Of a stretch of DNA of 21,401 nt, positions 1 to 7,243 are shown piece after piece. The position numbers and the translations under genes were made by a program. Numbering within the stretch: position 1 is the first letter of the stretch; the number at the start of each line of letters is the position of its first letter. The DNA is taken from contig JBDHUC010000034.1 of the NCBI GenBank assembly GCA_039808985.1, positions 1 to 21,401 on the forward strand. Reading direction: 5' to 3'. The notes under the pieces were generated by a model. The model did no database searches. It was given only the letters and a program-made list of their open reading frames with translations, and was not told where the DNA came from. This DNA is from SXRF01 sp039808985 (GTDB lineage: Bacteria; Pseudomonadota; Alphaproteobacteria; Rickettsiales; SXRF01).

Positions 1-1
1 A

Positions 2-93
2 TGGCGGAGACGAGAGGATTCGAACCTCCGATACGGTGTTACCCGTATAACGGTTTAGCAAACCGCCGCCTTCGGCCACTCGGCCACGTCTCC
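2..93 (-). tRNA. tRNA-Ser (anticodon GCU)
   Basis: Read on the minus strand this folds as a class II (long variable arm) tRNA. The 7-bp acceptor stem is GGAGACG/CGTCTCC, the discriminator base is G, and CCA is encoded (positions 4-2). The anticodon stem GCGGT/ACCGT closes the loop TTGCTAA with anticodon GCT, which reads AGC/AGU serine codons. The T-arm carries GTTCGAATC. The extra arm of about 20 nt is as expected for tRNA-Ser. It lies directly after an intrinsic terminator of the upstream operon, so it is probably transcribed separately, although no clear promoter is visible. Confidence 0.95.
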
Positions 94-182
94 GCACTTA
101 AAAAAACCGAAACCACTGAGTCAAGTGGCCTCGTGCCCGAATTCACTCACGCGCCGCCGGGCTGGCGGCCACGTCTCCGCAC
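81..182. repeat. 17-bp direct repeat duplicating the tRNA-Ser 5' end
   Basis: Positions 81-97 and 166-182 are identical over 17 bp. The first copy covers the first 13 nt of tRNA-Ser plus four bases of leader; the second is an orphan copy with no tRNA body attached. The 68 bp between the copies hold the terminator and a GC-rich hairpin (stem GCCGCC/GGCGGC at about 153-169). It looks like a remnant of recombination or integration at the 5' end of a tRNA gene, but no integrase is visible in the window. Confidence 0.6.
98..133 (-). terminator. Intrinsic terminator downstream of the sulfur/flavoprotein operon
   Basis: On the minus strand the arm CGAGGCCACT (133-124) pairs with AGTGGTTTCG (117-108) over 10 bp including two G-U pairs, with a 6-nt loop. 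It is followed by an uninterrupted run of seven T (106-100). It lies 139 bp after the stop of the flavoprotein gene and just before the mature tRNA-Ser 5' end at 93. Confidence 0.7.
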
Positions 183-271
183 AAACAAAACGGAACAACC
201 AAAAGTCAGATTATTGGCTATTTGTCAACAAACTCTTATGAAATAGCTATAAAATTCCCTGTATAAATTGA

Positions 272-3200
272 TTATATGGAGCTTAAACAATGCTTTATCC
301 ATCCGGCAGTCAGTTTTTCCTGAAGGCTGTTTTGCTTGAGGCGATCGTTCAGATGCTGCCAGCTTACATTATCGAGCAATTGATCCTGGTTGAAACAGGA
401 ATAAACATAGGTTTCCTTGCCGGTTGCCGGGTCAATATGCTTTTGCAGGCACTGGGCGCAGATTTCCTTCATCATACATTGCATCGGCGAGTTGATGCTG
501 CCGATGGCGATATGGGCAGGGTTTAAATGCGGATGCAGCACCCCATGGCGCGCTGCCGCCACTGCTGCCATCATCCGGTCAGAACCAATAGCGATTATGT
601 GGGAGATAGTGGCTAGTGGCTGGTGGCTAGTGGTTAGTGAAAGAGAGTTTTCTCCGTATGATTTTATAGCCTCCACGATATTACCGTGGAAAACTCTATC
701 CTGCGGGCGGTTAGGAGTAAATGGCGCAGGCTCATCGCAGCACCAGATGACCGTATCTGCTGCTGCTTCAATTTCTGCTACCTTATACCTATCCACTGCT
801 TTTTTATAACCCGCGAAATACAGCACCTTGCAGCCGTTATCACGCATCGCTTTGCCGATAGAGAATAATACCGCATTGCCAAGACCGCCGCCAACCAGCA
901 TCACATTTTCATTATGCGGTATTTCAGTAGGGGTTCCGGTTGGCCCCATAAGTATCACCGGTTCGCCCGGCTTTAAATACGCGCATAAATCGGACGAGCC
1001 GCCCATTTCCAGGACGATGGTGGCAAGCAACCCCTTTTCCTTATCCACCCATGCGCCAGTGAGGGCGAGGCCTTCCATGGCAAGCGTGGTGGGTAGTGGG
1101 TTATGGATGGTGAGAGCGTATTTCTCATAATTCTGCAACCGATAAAACTGCCCCGGCTGGAACTGGCGGGCAGCCAGCGGTGCACGCACCACCACCTCAA
1201 TAATATTAGGCGTCAGGCGGTTTACCGAGTGGATCGTTGCGCGGAGTTCAGCATTTATTTTTTCCAGGAATTTCTTGTCATCCTGCGCTGACAACTGCGT
1301 TGTCCCACAGGATGACTCAAGCACTCTTGTCACCACCGGATAACCCTGCTTGGCGCTGCCCATTGCTTTTACCACATTCCCGGCGAATGACGGGTGCAAA
1401 TCACCAAAGAAGCTGACTGCGCGGCCTTGCTTGTCGAGCGAAAGCAATACGCGCACATCTTTAGGTTTAGAAATACGCTCTGGTTTAACCGGGTTTCCGC
1501 CTTCATCGACTGCGCGGAAATATTTTCCGTCCAGCTCAAAATGCAGCGGGTCTTCGCGTTGTAAAACAGTGTTCGGGCTGGTTCCGGCTGCTACTAAAAT
1601 GGTGCGGGCAGGAATGGTTATTATTTCACCAGTTGTTGCTTTAAGTGTAATATCTTTTGCAGCGCCAAACTCATCAACATCTATCCTTGTCGGCTCATAA
1701 TTTTCAGCGATAAAAATACCTTCCTCGAAGGCTTTTTCCACCTCTTCATGGTTAAGCCTGTAGCTTGGCGCATCAATCAAGCGCTTGCGGTAAACCAGCT
1801 TCACCCCGCCCCAGCTATCAAGCAATCCCCACACGTCCGGCTTTTCTTTTTTGCGCTCAGCACGGATTGCCTGAGCATGGACAATAAATTCATCAGCGAT
1901 GATGCTATCTTCCGCGCTCCAGTTTTTGCGTACTGCCTGTTCACCGTTTTTTGCTACCAGCACTTCATAACGCGCCAGGAATTTTTCAACTTGCACCGGA
2001 TAATACGCCAGCGACTCAGTAGCGGTATCAATCGCGGTAAGCCCACCGCCGATAACGACTATCGGCAGGCGCACCTGCAAATTGGCAATAGAATCTTTTT
2101 TTGCGGCGCCAGTTAGCTGTAGCGCCATCAGGAAATCAGAAGCTGTACGGACACCACGCGCCAGCGCATTCGGTATATCCAGCACTGTTGGTTTGCCAGC
2201 GCCCATACATAATGCGATATGGTCAAAGCCCAGTTCAAAAGCTGTGTCATAGGTAAGCGACGAACCGAAGCGCACACCGCCGAACATGGCAAACTGTTCC
2301 CTACGCTCCAAAAGAAGACGGATTATTTTCAGGTAGTTTTTATCCCAGCGCACGGTGATGCCATATTCCGCCACTCCGCCAAAGCCAGCAAGAGTACGCT
2401 CATCCAGCTTTTCATAAATGGTTTTTATGTCTTTGATTGGCTGGAAAGCTACGCGCGTTCCATCCATTTTCACACCTGATATATTTTCGTTCACAGGCTC
2501 AATCTTAAGCCCGTCAATACCAACAACAATATGACCATCATTCATAAGATGGTGGGCAAGGGTATAACCGGCAGGCCCAAGCCCTGCCACCAGCACTTTA
2601 TATCCGCTTTCAGGTTTCACAACAGGACGCGTAAGGTTCAGCGGGTTCCAGCGGGTAAACAGCGAATAAATCTCAAAACCATATGGCAGGTTCAGCACAT
2701 CGCGCAAAGTAAATGTTTCCACATGCGGAATGTTTACCGGTTCCTGTTTTTGATAGATGCAGGATTTCATACAATCGTTACATATGCGATGCCCGGTTCC
2801 GGCGCACATCGGATTATCAACAGCAATAACCGCCAGCGCTCCAACCGGCACACCTTGCGATTTCAGCATATTCATTTCCGAAATTTTTTCTTCCAGCGGA
2901 CAGCCTGCCTGCACAATATCCAGAGGATTCTTTTTTACTTCCCCGGTTTTTTCCTTGAGACCTTTAGAGCAGGAATCTTTGCCCTGATTATGGCAGAAAA
3001 TACAATAATTGGCGTTATCAAGTGCGGCAATACGCGTTCCACCTTCATCAGTCAGAGCGAATCCTTCACGCTCCCTAAGATGCGATTTAGCAAAACGCAG
3101 AACCTGCACCCCATCACGCAATTCAGTTTCACAGGCAACTAAATTATTATAGTCAAGCTTAAGCGGTTGCTTGAATAACACGCCAGATTTATGGCGTTTT

Positions 3201-3727
3201 TTCCCTTCCTCGCTATATAGCGCCCATGCGCCGTAACGCGCAGCAATTTCCAGCAGCGATTTATTTTCTTCCTCTTTTTCCAGCCAACCCATTACAGTTT
3301 TGGCAAAAGCCAGTTCGAAAAATTCTCCATGCGCTTCAGGAAGGGGCAACATACCAAGCAAGTAATCACCACTTACCCGCCCAGCTTCTTCCAAAGTCAA
3401 AGCCTTCGCTGCTCTGCGCTGTACAAACAAGCGCTTACAGGCATAAAGCGGGGCAAGCATGTGATGCGCCTGCGCGAGTTCCAATATCTCTTTTTTTACG
3501 CCAAATAATTCACCGATAAAATCTTCCAGATGCGGCGCAAGGTCGATAAGTAACTGCGAATGTTCCTTGTCAGAAAGCAGTGATTTATCGGCACGTCCAG
3601 CCATCAGCCGGTTAAAAAGAGCAACATCTACTCCCTTCAAATGCTCAATAAAAGCATTATCAATTTTCACCAGCCCGTTGCGCTGGTAAAATTCTTCAAA
3701 TTTTATTCCATATCCGAAATTATGCAT
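272..3727 (-). CDS. NfnB-NfnA-like fused flavin/Fe-S oxidoreductase (GltD-like + PyrK-like)
   Basis: 1151 residues. Residues 1-235 are not recognised. A cysteine-rich segment follows, with C242, C245, C253, C276, C308, C316, C319 and C323, enough for two 4Fe-4S clusters as in GltD/NfnB. An FAD Rossmann motif GLGPAG lies at 382-387 and a second dinucleotide motif IGGGLTA near 559-565; both belong to a GltD-like half. From about 824 there is a PyrK/NfnA-like ferredoxin-reductase module with an NAD-binding VGGGLGNA at 945-952 and a 2Fe-2S set C1084, C1090, C1093, C1111. Separate NfnA and NfnB proteins form NADH-dependent ferredoxin:NADP oxidoreductase; here they are one chain in the reverse gene order. 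It is the last gene of a cys operon that has cysI but no visible cysJ, so I infer a role in supplying electrons to sulfite reductase. Its ATG lies 3 nt after the 40-codon ORF. Two 7-bp repeat arrays are translated within it. Alternatives are a transhydrogenase-like or glutamate-synthase-like role. Confidence 0.8.
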   Translation of the reverse strand: MHNFGYGIKFEEFYQRNGLVKIDNAFIEHLKGVDVALFNRLMAGRADKSLLSDKEHSQLLIDLAPHLEDFIGELFGVKKEILELAQAHHMLAPLYACKRLFVQRRAAKALTLEEAGRVSGDYLLGMLPLPEAHGEFFELAFAKTVMGWLEKEEENKSLLEIAARYGAWALYSEEGKKRHKSGVLFKQPLKLDYNNLVACETELRDGVQVLRFAKSHLREREGFALTDEGGTRIAALDNANYCIFCHNQGKDSCSKGLKEKTGEVKKNPLDIVQAGCPLEEKISEMNMLKSQGVPVGALAVIAVDNPMCAGTGHRICNDCMKSCIYQKQEPVNIPHVETFTLRDVLNLPYGFEIYSLFTRWNPLNLTRPVVKPESGYKVLVAGLGPAGYTLAHHLMNDGHIVVGIDGLKIEPVNENISGVKMDGTRVAFQPIKDIKTIYEKLDERTLAGFGGVAEYGITVRWDKNYLKIIRLLLERREQFAMFGGVRFGSSLTYDTAFELGFDHIALCMGAGKPTVLDIPNALARGVRTASDFLMALQLTGAAKKDSIANLQVRLPIVVIGGGLTAIDTATESLAYYPVQVEKFLARYEVLVAKNGEQAVRKNWSAEDSIIADEFIVHAQAIRAERKKEKPDVWGLLDSWGGVKLVYRKRLIDAPSYRLNHEEVEKAFEEGIFIAENYEPTRIDVDEFGAAKDITLKATTGEIITIPARTILVAAGTSPNTVLQREDPLHFELDGKYFRAVDEGGNPVKPERISKPKDVRVLLSLDKQGRAVSFFGDLHPSFAGNVVKAMGSAKQGYPVVTRVLESSCGTTQLSAQDDKKFLEKINAELRATIHSVNRLTPNIIEVVVRAPLAARQFQPGQFYRLQNYEKYALTIHNPLPTTLAMEGLALTGAWVDKEKGLLATIVLEMGGSSDLCAYLKPGEPVILMGPTGTPTEIPHNENVMLVGGGLGNAVLFSIGKAMRDNGCKVLYFAGYKKAVDRYKVAEIEAAADTVIWCCDEPAPFTPNRPQDRVFHGNIVEAIKSYGENSLSLTTSHQPLATISHIIAIGSDRMMAAVAAARHGVLHPHLNPAHIAIGSINSPMQCMMKEICAQCLQKHIDPATGKETYVYSCFNQDQLLDNVSWQHLNDRLKQNSLQEKLTAGWIKHCLSSI
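605..639. repeat. Five tandem 7-bp repeats inside the flavoprotein gene
   Basis: On the plus strand five contiguous heptamers of pattern G-[ACT]-T-[AG]-G-T-G can be read: GATAGTG, GCTAGTG, GCTGGTG, GCTAGTG and GTTAGTG. They encode residues of about 1030-1041 (a Ser/Thr/His/Pro/Leu-rich stretch) between the NAD-binding part and the 2Fe-2S segment. The same heptamer type flanks the four-helix-bundle gene. Confidence 0.75.
1085..1112. repeat. Degenerate 7-bp repeat array (4 units) inside the flavoprotein gene
   Basis: Four heptamers in the same register as the 605-639 array, CGTGGTG, GGTAGTG, GGTTATG and GATGGTG. They encode a Thr/Pro/Leu-rich stretch around residues 873-881 in the flavin-binding part of the PyrK-like module. 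It is more degenerate than the 605-639 array. Confidence 0.5.
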
Positions 3728-3728
3728 C
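3681..3728. repeat. 48-bp direct repeat, copy 1 (start of the flavoprotein gene)
   Basis: Positions 3681-3728 match 4407-4454 base for base over 48 bp. Copy 1 holds the start codon and the first 15-16 codons of the flavoprotein gene. The two copies bracket the zeta-like gene and its partner (3729-4406). Confidence 0.95.
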
Positions 3729-3730
3729 TT

Positions 3731-3853
3731 TTACTTCTTTGTTTCTTCTGACTCTTTAGATGGATTTAACTTGCTAACTGCTAATCTTAATGCTTCTAAA
3801 ATTATAAGTGCTAATTTGTTATTGGTTGGCTTTAATTCTGAATTATTTTCCAT
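3731..3853 (-). CDS. Small 40-residue ORF overlapping the zeta-like gene; candidate partner/antitoxin
   Basis: Not recognised as a family. It has an ATG at 3853 preceded by a strong GGAGG Shine-Dalgarno sequence at about 6 nt, and 40 codons to a TAA at 3731. It starts inside the last 22 nt of the zeta-like gene in another frame, and its stop lies 3 nt before the flavoprotein ATG, so it links both genes in one translated chain. The product starts MENNSELK. It has a central amphipathic stretch rich in Leu/Ile/Ala (about residues 14-29) that could form one helix, and a charged Lys/Glu/Ser tail. Overlap and position suggest a toxin-antitoxin partner. It is far smaller than the known epsilon or PezA antitoxins, so this is inference only. 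Confidence 0.6.
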   Translation of the reverse strand: MENNSELKPTNNKLALIILEALRLAVSKLNPSKESEETKK

Positions 3854-4395
3854 AATTCCTCCTTATGTATTGTTAATTCCTGGCTTGTATATTCCGCTAT
3901 CAATTTCACATGCTCTATTGAAGAATTATCATATATTTCCCAACTTGTTACCAGAGGCTGATATATGTTTAAAAAATTATATATCCCTCTTTTATACCTT
4001 CTGCGTATAATATTTTCTGGAATAAAATGACCACCCATTTGCACACGCTTTTTCACGCGTTCTATAGAGATATTAACCTCACGTACCCACAGAAAAATAA
4101 GATGTACAGCGTAACCTTTTTTTATCCATTGCTTAATATGAGGTGCATAACTACGGGTTGCAAGAGTTGTTTCAAAAGCAAAATCTTTTTGCTCATTTGT
4201 CAAATTTTGTATACGTTCCAACATTAAACGTCCTGCCTGTATCGCCATAGAATCAGGGTTAAATGGCGAAAGACCTGCTGCGATTAAATCAGCATTTACA
4301 AATTCGCTACACCCCAGAAAATCAGGAAGTAATGTATTGGCCAAAGTGGTTTTTCCTGAACCATTTGAGCCAGCTATTATATAAATATTAGACAT
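3832..4395 (-). CDS. Zeta-toxin-like P-loop kinase (COG4185 type)
   Basis: 187 residues from the ATG at 4395 (MSNIYIIAGS). A longer reading from 4425 would add ten residues encoded largely by the 48-bp repeat, so I reject it. Walker A is GSNGSGKTT at residues 9-17, followed by the NADLIA and FETTL motifs and a GGHFIPENIIRRRYKRG segment. These are typical of the chromosomal zeta/PezT-like family annotated as predicted ABC-type ATPase. Zeta toxins phosphorylate UDP-N-acetylglucosamine; the substrate of this subfamily is not established. The gene is visibly more AT-rich than the cys genes on either side. No classical antitoxin gene lies upstream; the only close partner is the overlapping 40-codon ORF downstream. 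Its location within the 48-bp direct repeat suggests recent insertion into the operon. Confidence 0.8.
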   Translation of the reverse strand: MSNIYIIAGSNGSGKTTLANTLLPDFLGCSEFVNADLIAAGLSPFNPDSMAIQAGRLMLERIQNLTNEQKDFAFETTLATRSYAPHIKQWIKKGYAVHLIFLWVREVNISIERVKKRVQMGGHFIPENIIRRRYKRGIYNFLNIYQPLVTSWEIYDNSSIEHVKLIAEYTSQELTIHKEELWKIIQN

Positions 4396-4453
4396 ACAAT
4401 CCATCACGCTGGTAAAATTCTTCAAATTTTATTCCATATCCGAAATTATGCAT
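4388..4453 (-). pseudogene. Duplicated 5' stub of the flavoprotein gene (21-codon leader ORF)
   Basis: The second copy of the 48-bp repeat begins with the same ATG as the flavoprotein gene (4453-4451), just 1 nt after the cysNC stop codon (TAG, 4457-4455). It reads the same first 16 residues and then runs 5 more codons to a TAA at 4390-4388. That stop overlaps the start region of the zeta-like gene (ATG at 4395), so ribosomes terminating here could reinitiate on it. It is probably the original flavoprotein start, left behind when the module was inserted. Confidence 0.7.
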
Positions 4454-4454
4454 C
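4407..4454. repeat. 48-bp direct repeat, copy 2
   Basis: Identical to 3681-3728. It begins immediately next to the cysNC stop codon at 4455, which suggests that this junction (cysNC stop, one base, flavoprotein ATG) is ancestral and that 3729-4406 arrived later. Confidence 0.95.
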
Positions 4455-6389
4455 CTAAATTCCTATTCCCGAATAATCATTTGCTGCTTCTATTTCCATA
4501 TTACGCGCCGGTTCAACAAGCTGCTGGTCAACATATTTAAGTAATTGCTCAACGCAAGCCTGAACGCTTAATTCCTCGGTATTTATTGTAATATCGGGGT
4601 TATGCGGTTCCTCAAACGGCGCGGATATTCCTGTGAATTCCGGTATCTCCCCGGCACGGGCTTTTGAATATAAGCCTTTTACATCACGTTTCTCGCAGGT
4701 TTCAAGTGAAGCTTTTATATATACGCTGTGGTAATAGTTGGGGGCGATGGCACGGGCGGTATGGCGGTTTTCGCTGGTTGGGGAAATGAACGCGCTGATG
4801 ACTATCACTCCTGCCTTAGCAAAAAGTGCTGCGGTTTCGGCCACGCGGCGCAAATTCTCGGCGCGGTCAGCAGCAGAAAACCCTAAGTCACGGTTCAGGC
4901 CTTTGCGGATATTATCGCCGTCCAGAACGAACACCTGGTAGCCCTTGTCGAACAGGCGTTTTTGCAGAAGTTTTGCGATAGTTGATTTGCCGGAACCTGA
5001 TAAGCCGGAAAACCATAATATCCCGCCCAGATGCCCGTTTGCGAGTGCGCGCTGTTCCTTGGTTACGCCAAAATCAACCTCAAAGATATTATCGGATTTA
5101 ACTGTCTGCGGCTTGCCTGCGCGCTGGTCGAAAAAACCGTCCATATTTATGATGCCGCCGCCCGCAATATCGTAATCCTGAAGGATCACAAAACGCCCCA
5201 TTTGCGGGTTGTGGGAAAAATCATCAACTACCGCGAGGCCGCGTACCCGCAGGATAATTTCTGCTACATTGCTGCGTTCCACCCGGTTGGCATGTACCTG
5301 TGCCAGGGAATCGGCATCTATTACATGCTCGATGGTTTTTAATTCCGCCATCATTTCGGAAGTACCGATCTTTATTTTATAGCGCTTGCCAAGTTCGAGA
5401 GGCTTATGCCCCAGCCAGAAAATACGGGCGCGGAACAGGCTGGTAAGCATCGGCGCATCCTGCACATGGCTTACCACATGCCCACGCTCTACAAATATCT
5501 GGTCGGTCAGGGTAATGCCTATGCTCTGCCCAGCATAAGCAATCTGTGGAGGATTTCCTGTCTGTGGCCATTCCTCAATGCTTGCAACCCGCGCCAGAGT
5601 GTTTGACGGCGAAAAAAGCAATTCATCACCAACCTTAAGCGAGCCGCTTTCAATGCGTCCGGCAAGTATGCGCCGTTCATCAAATTTATAAATATCCTGA
5701 ATTGAAAAACGCAGGGGCAGGCTTTCATCGGCGCTGGCCGTGCTGAATTTTTCCAATATTTCAGTAACACTTTCGCCCTTGTGCCAGGCCATATTTTTTG
5801 AGCCGGATTTTATCCCGTCGCCATCACGCGCAGAGATTGGAATAAAGCAGGTTGGGGTAACGCCAAGGCTTCCTAAATATTTGCGATATTCATTTTCTAT
5901 ATCGCGGAAAATTTTTTCGTCATATGCGACCATATCCATCTTGTTAACCAGCACAGCCACCTGCCTTACACCCAGCAAATGCAGCAAATAACCATGCCGC
6001 TTGCTCTGTTCGCGGATGCCTTCCTTTGCATCAATCAGAACCAGCGCAGCGTCTGCCTGTGCTGCGCCTGTTATCATATTTTTCAGGAATTCTTTATGCC
6101 CCGGCGCATCAATGATAACTACGTCACGGGTAGGAGTTTTGAGCCATATCTGGGTGGTATCAACGGTAATCCCTTGGTCGCGCTCAATCTGCAAAGCATC
6201 CATCAGGAACGACCACTCAAACGGCATCCCCCGTTTTTTGCAGCTTGCCTGAATCGCCTCGAACTTACCATCAGGCAATGAGCCGGTATCATAAAGCAAC
6301 CGCCCCACCAGCGTCGATTTTCCATGATCCACATGGCCGACTATTACGATTTTGAGTTGTTGTTTTGTTATAATGTCTTGTTTTAACAT
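4455..6389 (-). CDS. cysNC: Bifunctional sulfate adenylyltransferase GTPase subunit / APS kinase (CysN-CysC, NodQ-like)
   Basis: 644 residues. The N-terminal half is an EF-Tu-like GTPase: G1 GHVDHGKS at 18-25, DAPGH at 94-98, NKMD at 149-152, then two beta-barrel domains to about 440. With CysD it makes adenosine 5'-phosphosulfate from ATP and sulfate. The C-terminal APS kinase domain (about 455-625) has P-loop GLSGSGKST at 462-470, LDGDNIRKGLN near 489-499 and the SAFISP segment at 532-537. A tail of about 20 residues follows. Fusion of the two is common in rhizobia and other proteobacteria. It is separated from cysD by a DUF3800 gene and a terminator, so it probably needs its own promoter in the AT-rich 6390-6460 stretch. 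Since the linked CysH is of the APS type, the kinase half may serve PAPS-dependent sulfation rather than assimilation. Confidence 0.95.
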   Translation of the reverse strand: MLKQDIITKQQLKIVIVGHVDHGKSTLVGRLLYDTGSLPDGKFEAIQASCKKRGMPFEWSFLMDALQIERDQGITVDTTQIWLKTPTRDVVIIDAPGHKEFLKNMITGAAQADAALVLIDAKEGIREQSKRHGYLLHLLGVRQVAVLVNKMDMVAYDEKIFRDIENEYRKYLGSLGVTPTCFIPISARDGDGIKSGSKNMAWHKGESVTEILEKFSTASADESLPLRFSIQDIYKFDERRILAGRIESGSLKVGDELLFSPSNTLARVASIEEWPQTGNPPQIAYAGQSIGITLTDQIFVERGHVVSHVQDAPMLTSLFRARIFWLGHKPLELGKRYKIKIGTSEMMAELKTIEHVIDADSLAQVHANRVERSNVAEIILRVRGLAVVDDFSHNPQMGRFVILQDYDIAGGGIINMDGFFDQRAGKPQTVKSDNIFEVDFGVTKEQRALANGHLGGILWFSGLSGSGKSTIAKLLQKRLFDKGYQVFVLDGDNIRKGLNRDLGFSAADRAENLRRVAETAALFAKAGVIVISAFISPTSENRHTARAIAPNYYHSVYIKASLETCEKRDVKGLYSKARAGEIPEFTGISAPFEEPHNPDITINTEELSVQACVEQLLKYVDQQLVEPARNMEIEAANDYSGIGI

Positions 6390-6462
6390 CTTTTATTTTC
6401 TCTTCTATTTCTTGTAATATAATGTATAATGCTAATGTGGATTGGGCTTTTCTCGATCGGCC

Positions 6463-6494
6463 AAAAGGCTTTGGGCTTTCCCGAAGCCTTTTTG
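6463..6494. terminator. Bidirectional-looking intrinsic terminator after the DUF3800 gene
   Basis: Arm AAAGGCTTTGGG (6464-6475), loop CTTT, arm CCCGAAGCCTTT (6480-6491): 12 bp with one G-U or mismatch. It is followed by T-rich sequence on the plus strand and by a TTTT tract on the minus strand. It starts a few bases downstream of the DUF3800 stop, so minus-strand transcription from cysD would be attenuated before cysNC. Confidence 0.7.
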
Positions 6495-6497
6495 CTT

Positions 6498-7217
6498 TTA
6501 TGGAAAAATCTCTATCCCTCCTATTTTGGGAAATTTAGTTTTAATTATCTCATAAGCTCTATTTTCTTGTGACGGACGCAAAGCATTAATTGCTATAGGC
6601 CTTGCTGTAAGGTCTGCTAATTGTAAACCAACAGAGTTTATTTTCTTTGATGAAAATATAATATCAAACAATACTTTATTAAAATTTTTATGCTCTTTGT
6701 GATTTATAAAACTTAGAAACGCCAATTTTAAGGCATTATCTTCTTTTTCACCTCTGCTTTCACAAATAATATGTACTAAATTCCCTGCTTGTCCGATTGA
6801 AAGTAAAAACAACAATGCATTATCCATACAAGACCAAAATGCAAAGTGATACGGATTAAATTTTTTGAACCGTTCACTAAATTTTTCTTTTAAAATAACC
6901 GATGCAACAATAGTTATTTCTGCATCTTGCATAATACCGTTTAATCTATAATAAAAATCTTGGCGTAAAACCGGATTGGTACGCAAAATAGCAAAATCTT
7001 TTTTCTCTTTTCTAATGTCATGTTCCCGCAAAATTATGCTATCGTGTCCAAAAAAATCAAACTTTAGTTGTTGTAATTGCGGAAATATTTTTTGCACATA
7101 AATATCCTTACGGATTATACAAAATGAAAGGGCGAATGCAGGAAATTCTGGGTTTATTTTTTCCAAATCATGGTCTCCGCTTTCGTCAACATAAATTATA
7201 TAATCACTAAAATTCAT
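6498..7217 (-). CDS. DUF3800 family protein
   Basis: 239 residues. The N-terminal YVDESGD (residues 9-15) and the late QLADLTARP near 200 are the two hallmark acidic motifs of DUF3800, thought to form a metal-binding, RNase-H-like core. The biochemical role is not established; members are frequent in mobile and defence-rich regions. The gene is strikingly AT-rich and splits cysD from cysNC, which are normally adjacent. A palindromic repeat lies on its cysD side and a terminator follows it, so it looks like a self-contained insertion. There is no obvious partner gene beside it. Confidence 0.85.
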   Translation of the reverse strand: MNFSDYIIYVDESGDHDLEKINPEFPAFALSFCIIRKDIYVQKIFPQLQQLKFDFFGHDSIILREHDIRKEKKDFAILRTNPVLRQDFYYRLNGIMQDAEITIVASVILKEKFSERFKKFNPYHFAFWSCMDNALLFLLSIGQAGNLVHIICESRGEKEDNALKLAFLSFINHKEHKNFNKVLFDIIFSSKKINSVGLQLADLTARPIAINALRPSQENRAYEIIKTKFPKIGGIEIFP

Positions 7218-7243
7218 AATTTAACCTATCATTTTTATCTACC

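Noticed and set aside
153..169. GC-rich hairpin GCCGCC/GGCGGC as a terminator
   Set aside because: No T-tract follows on either strand; the real terminator is the 108-133 hairpin with seven T.
200..228. TTGACA on the minus strand (228-223) as a promoter for tRNA-Ser
   Set aside because: No -10 hexamer at 16-18 bp (the sequence there is CTTTTG), and a terminator lies between it and the tRNA.
605..1112. CRISPR or minisatellite locus from the heptamer arrays
   Set aside because: Units are 7 bp with no spacers, and they lie within an intact reading frame.
417..3142. Several plus-strand ORFs of 60-200 codons opposite the flavoprotein gene
   Set aside because: They are shadows of the minus-strand gene: no ribosome sites, no family motifs, low-complexity composition.
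3832..4425. Longer start of the zeta-like gene at 4425
   Set aside because: The extra ten residues are encoded mostly by the duplicated 48-bp repeat, not by the gene; MSNIYIIAGS at 4395 is the natural family start.
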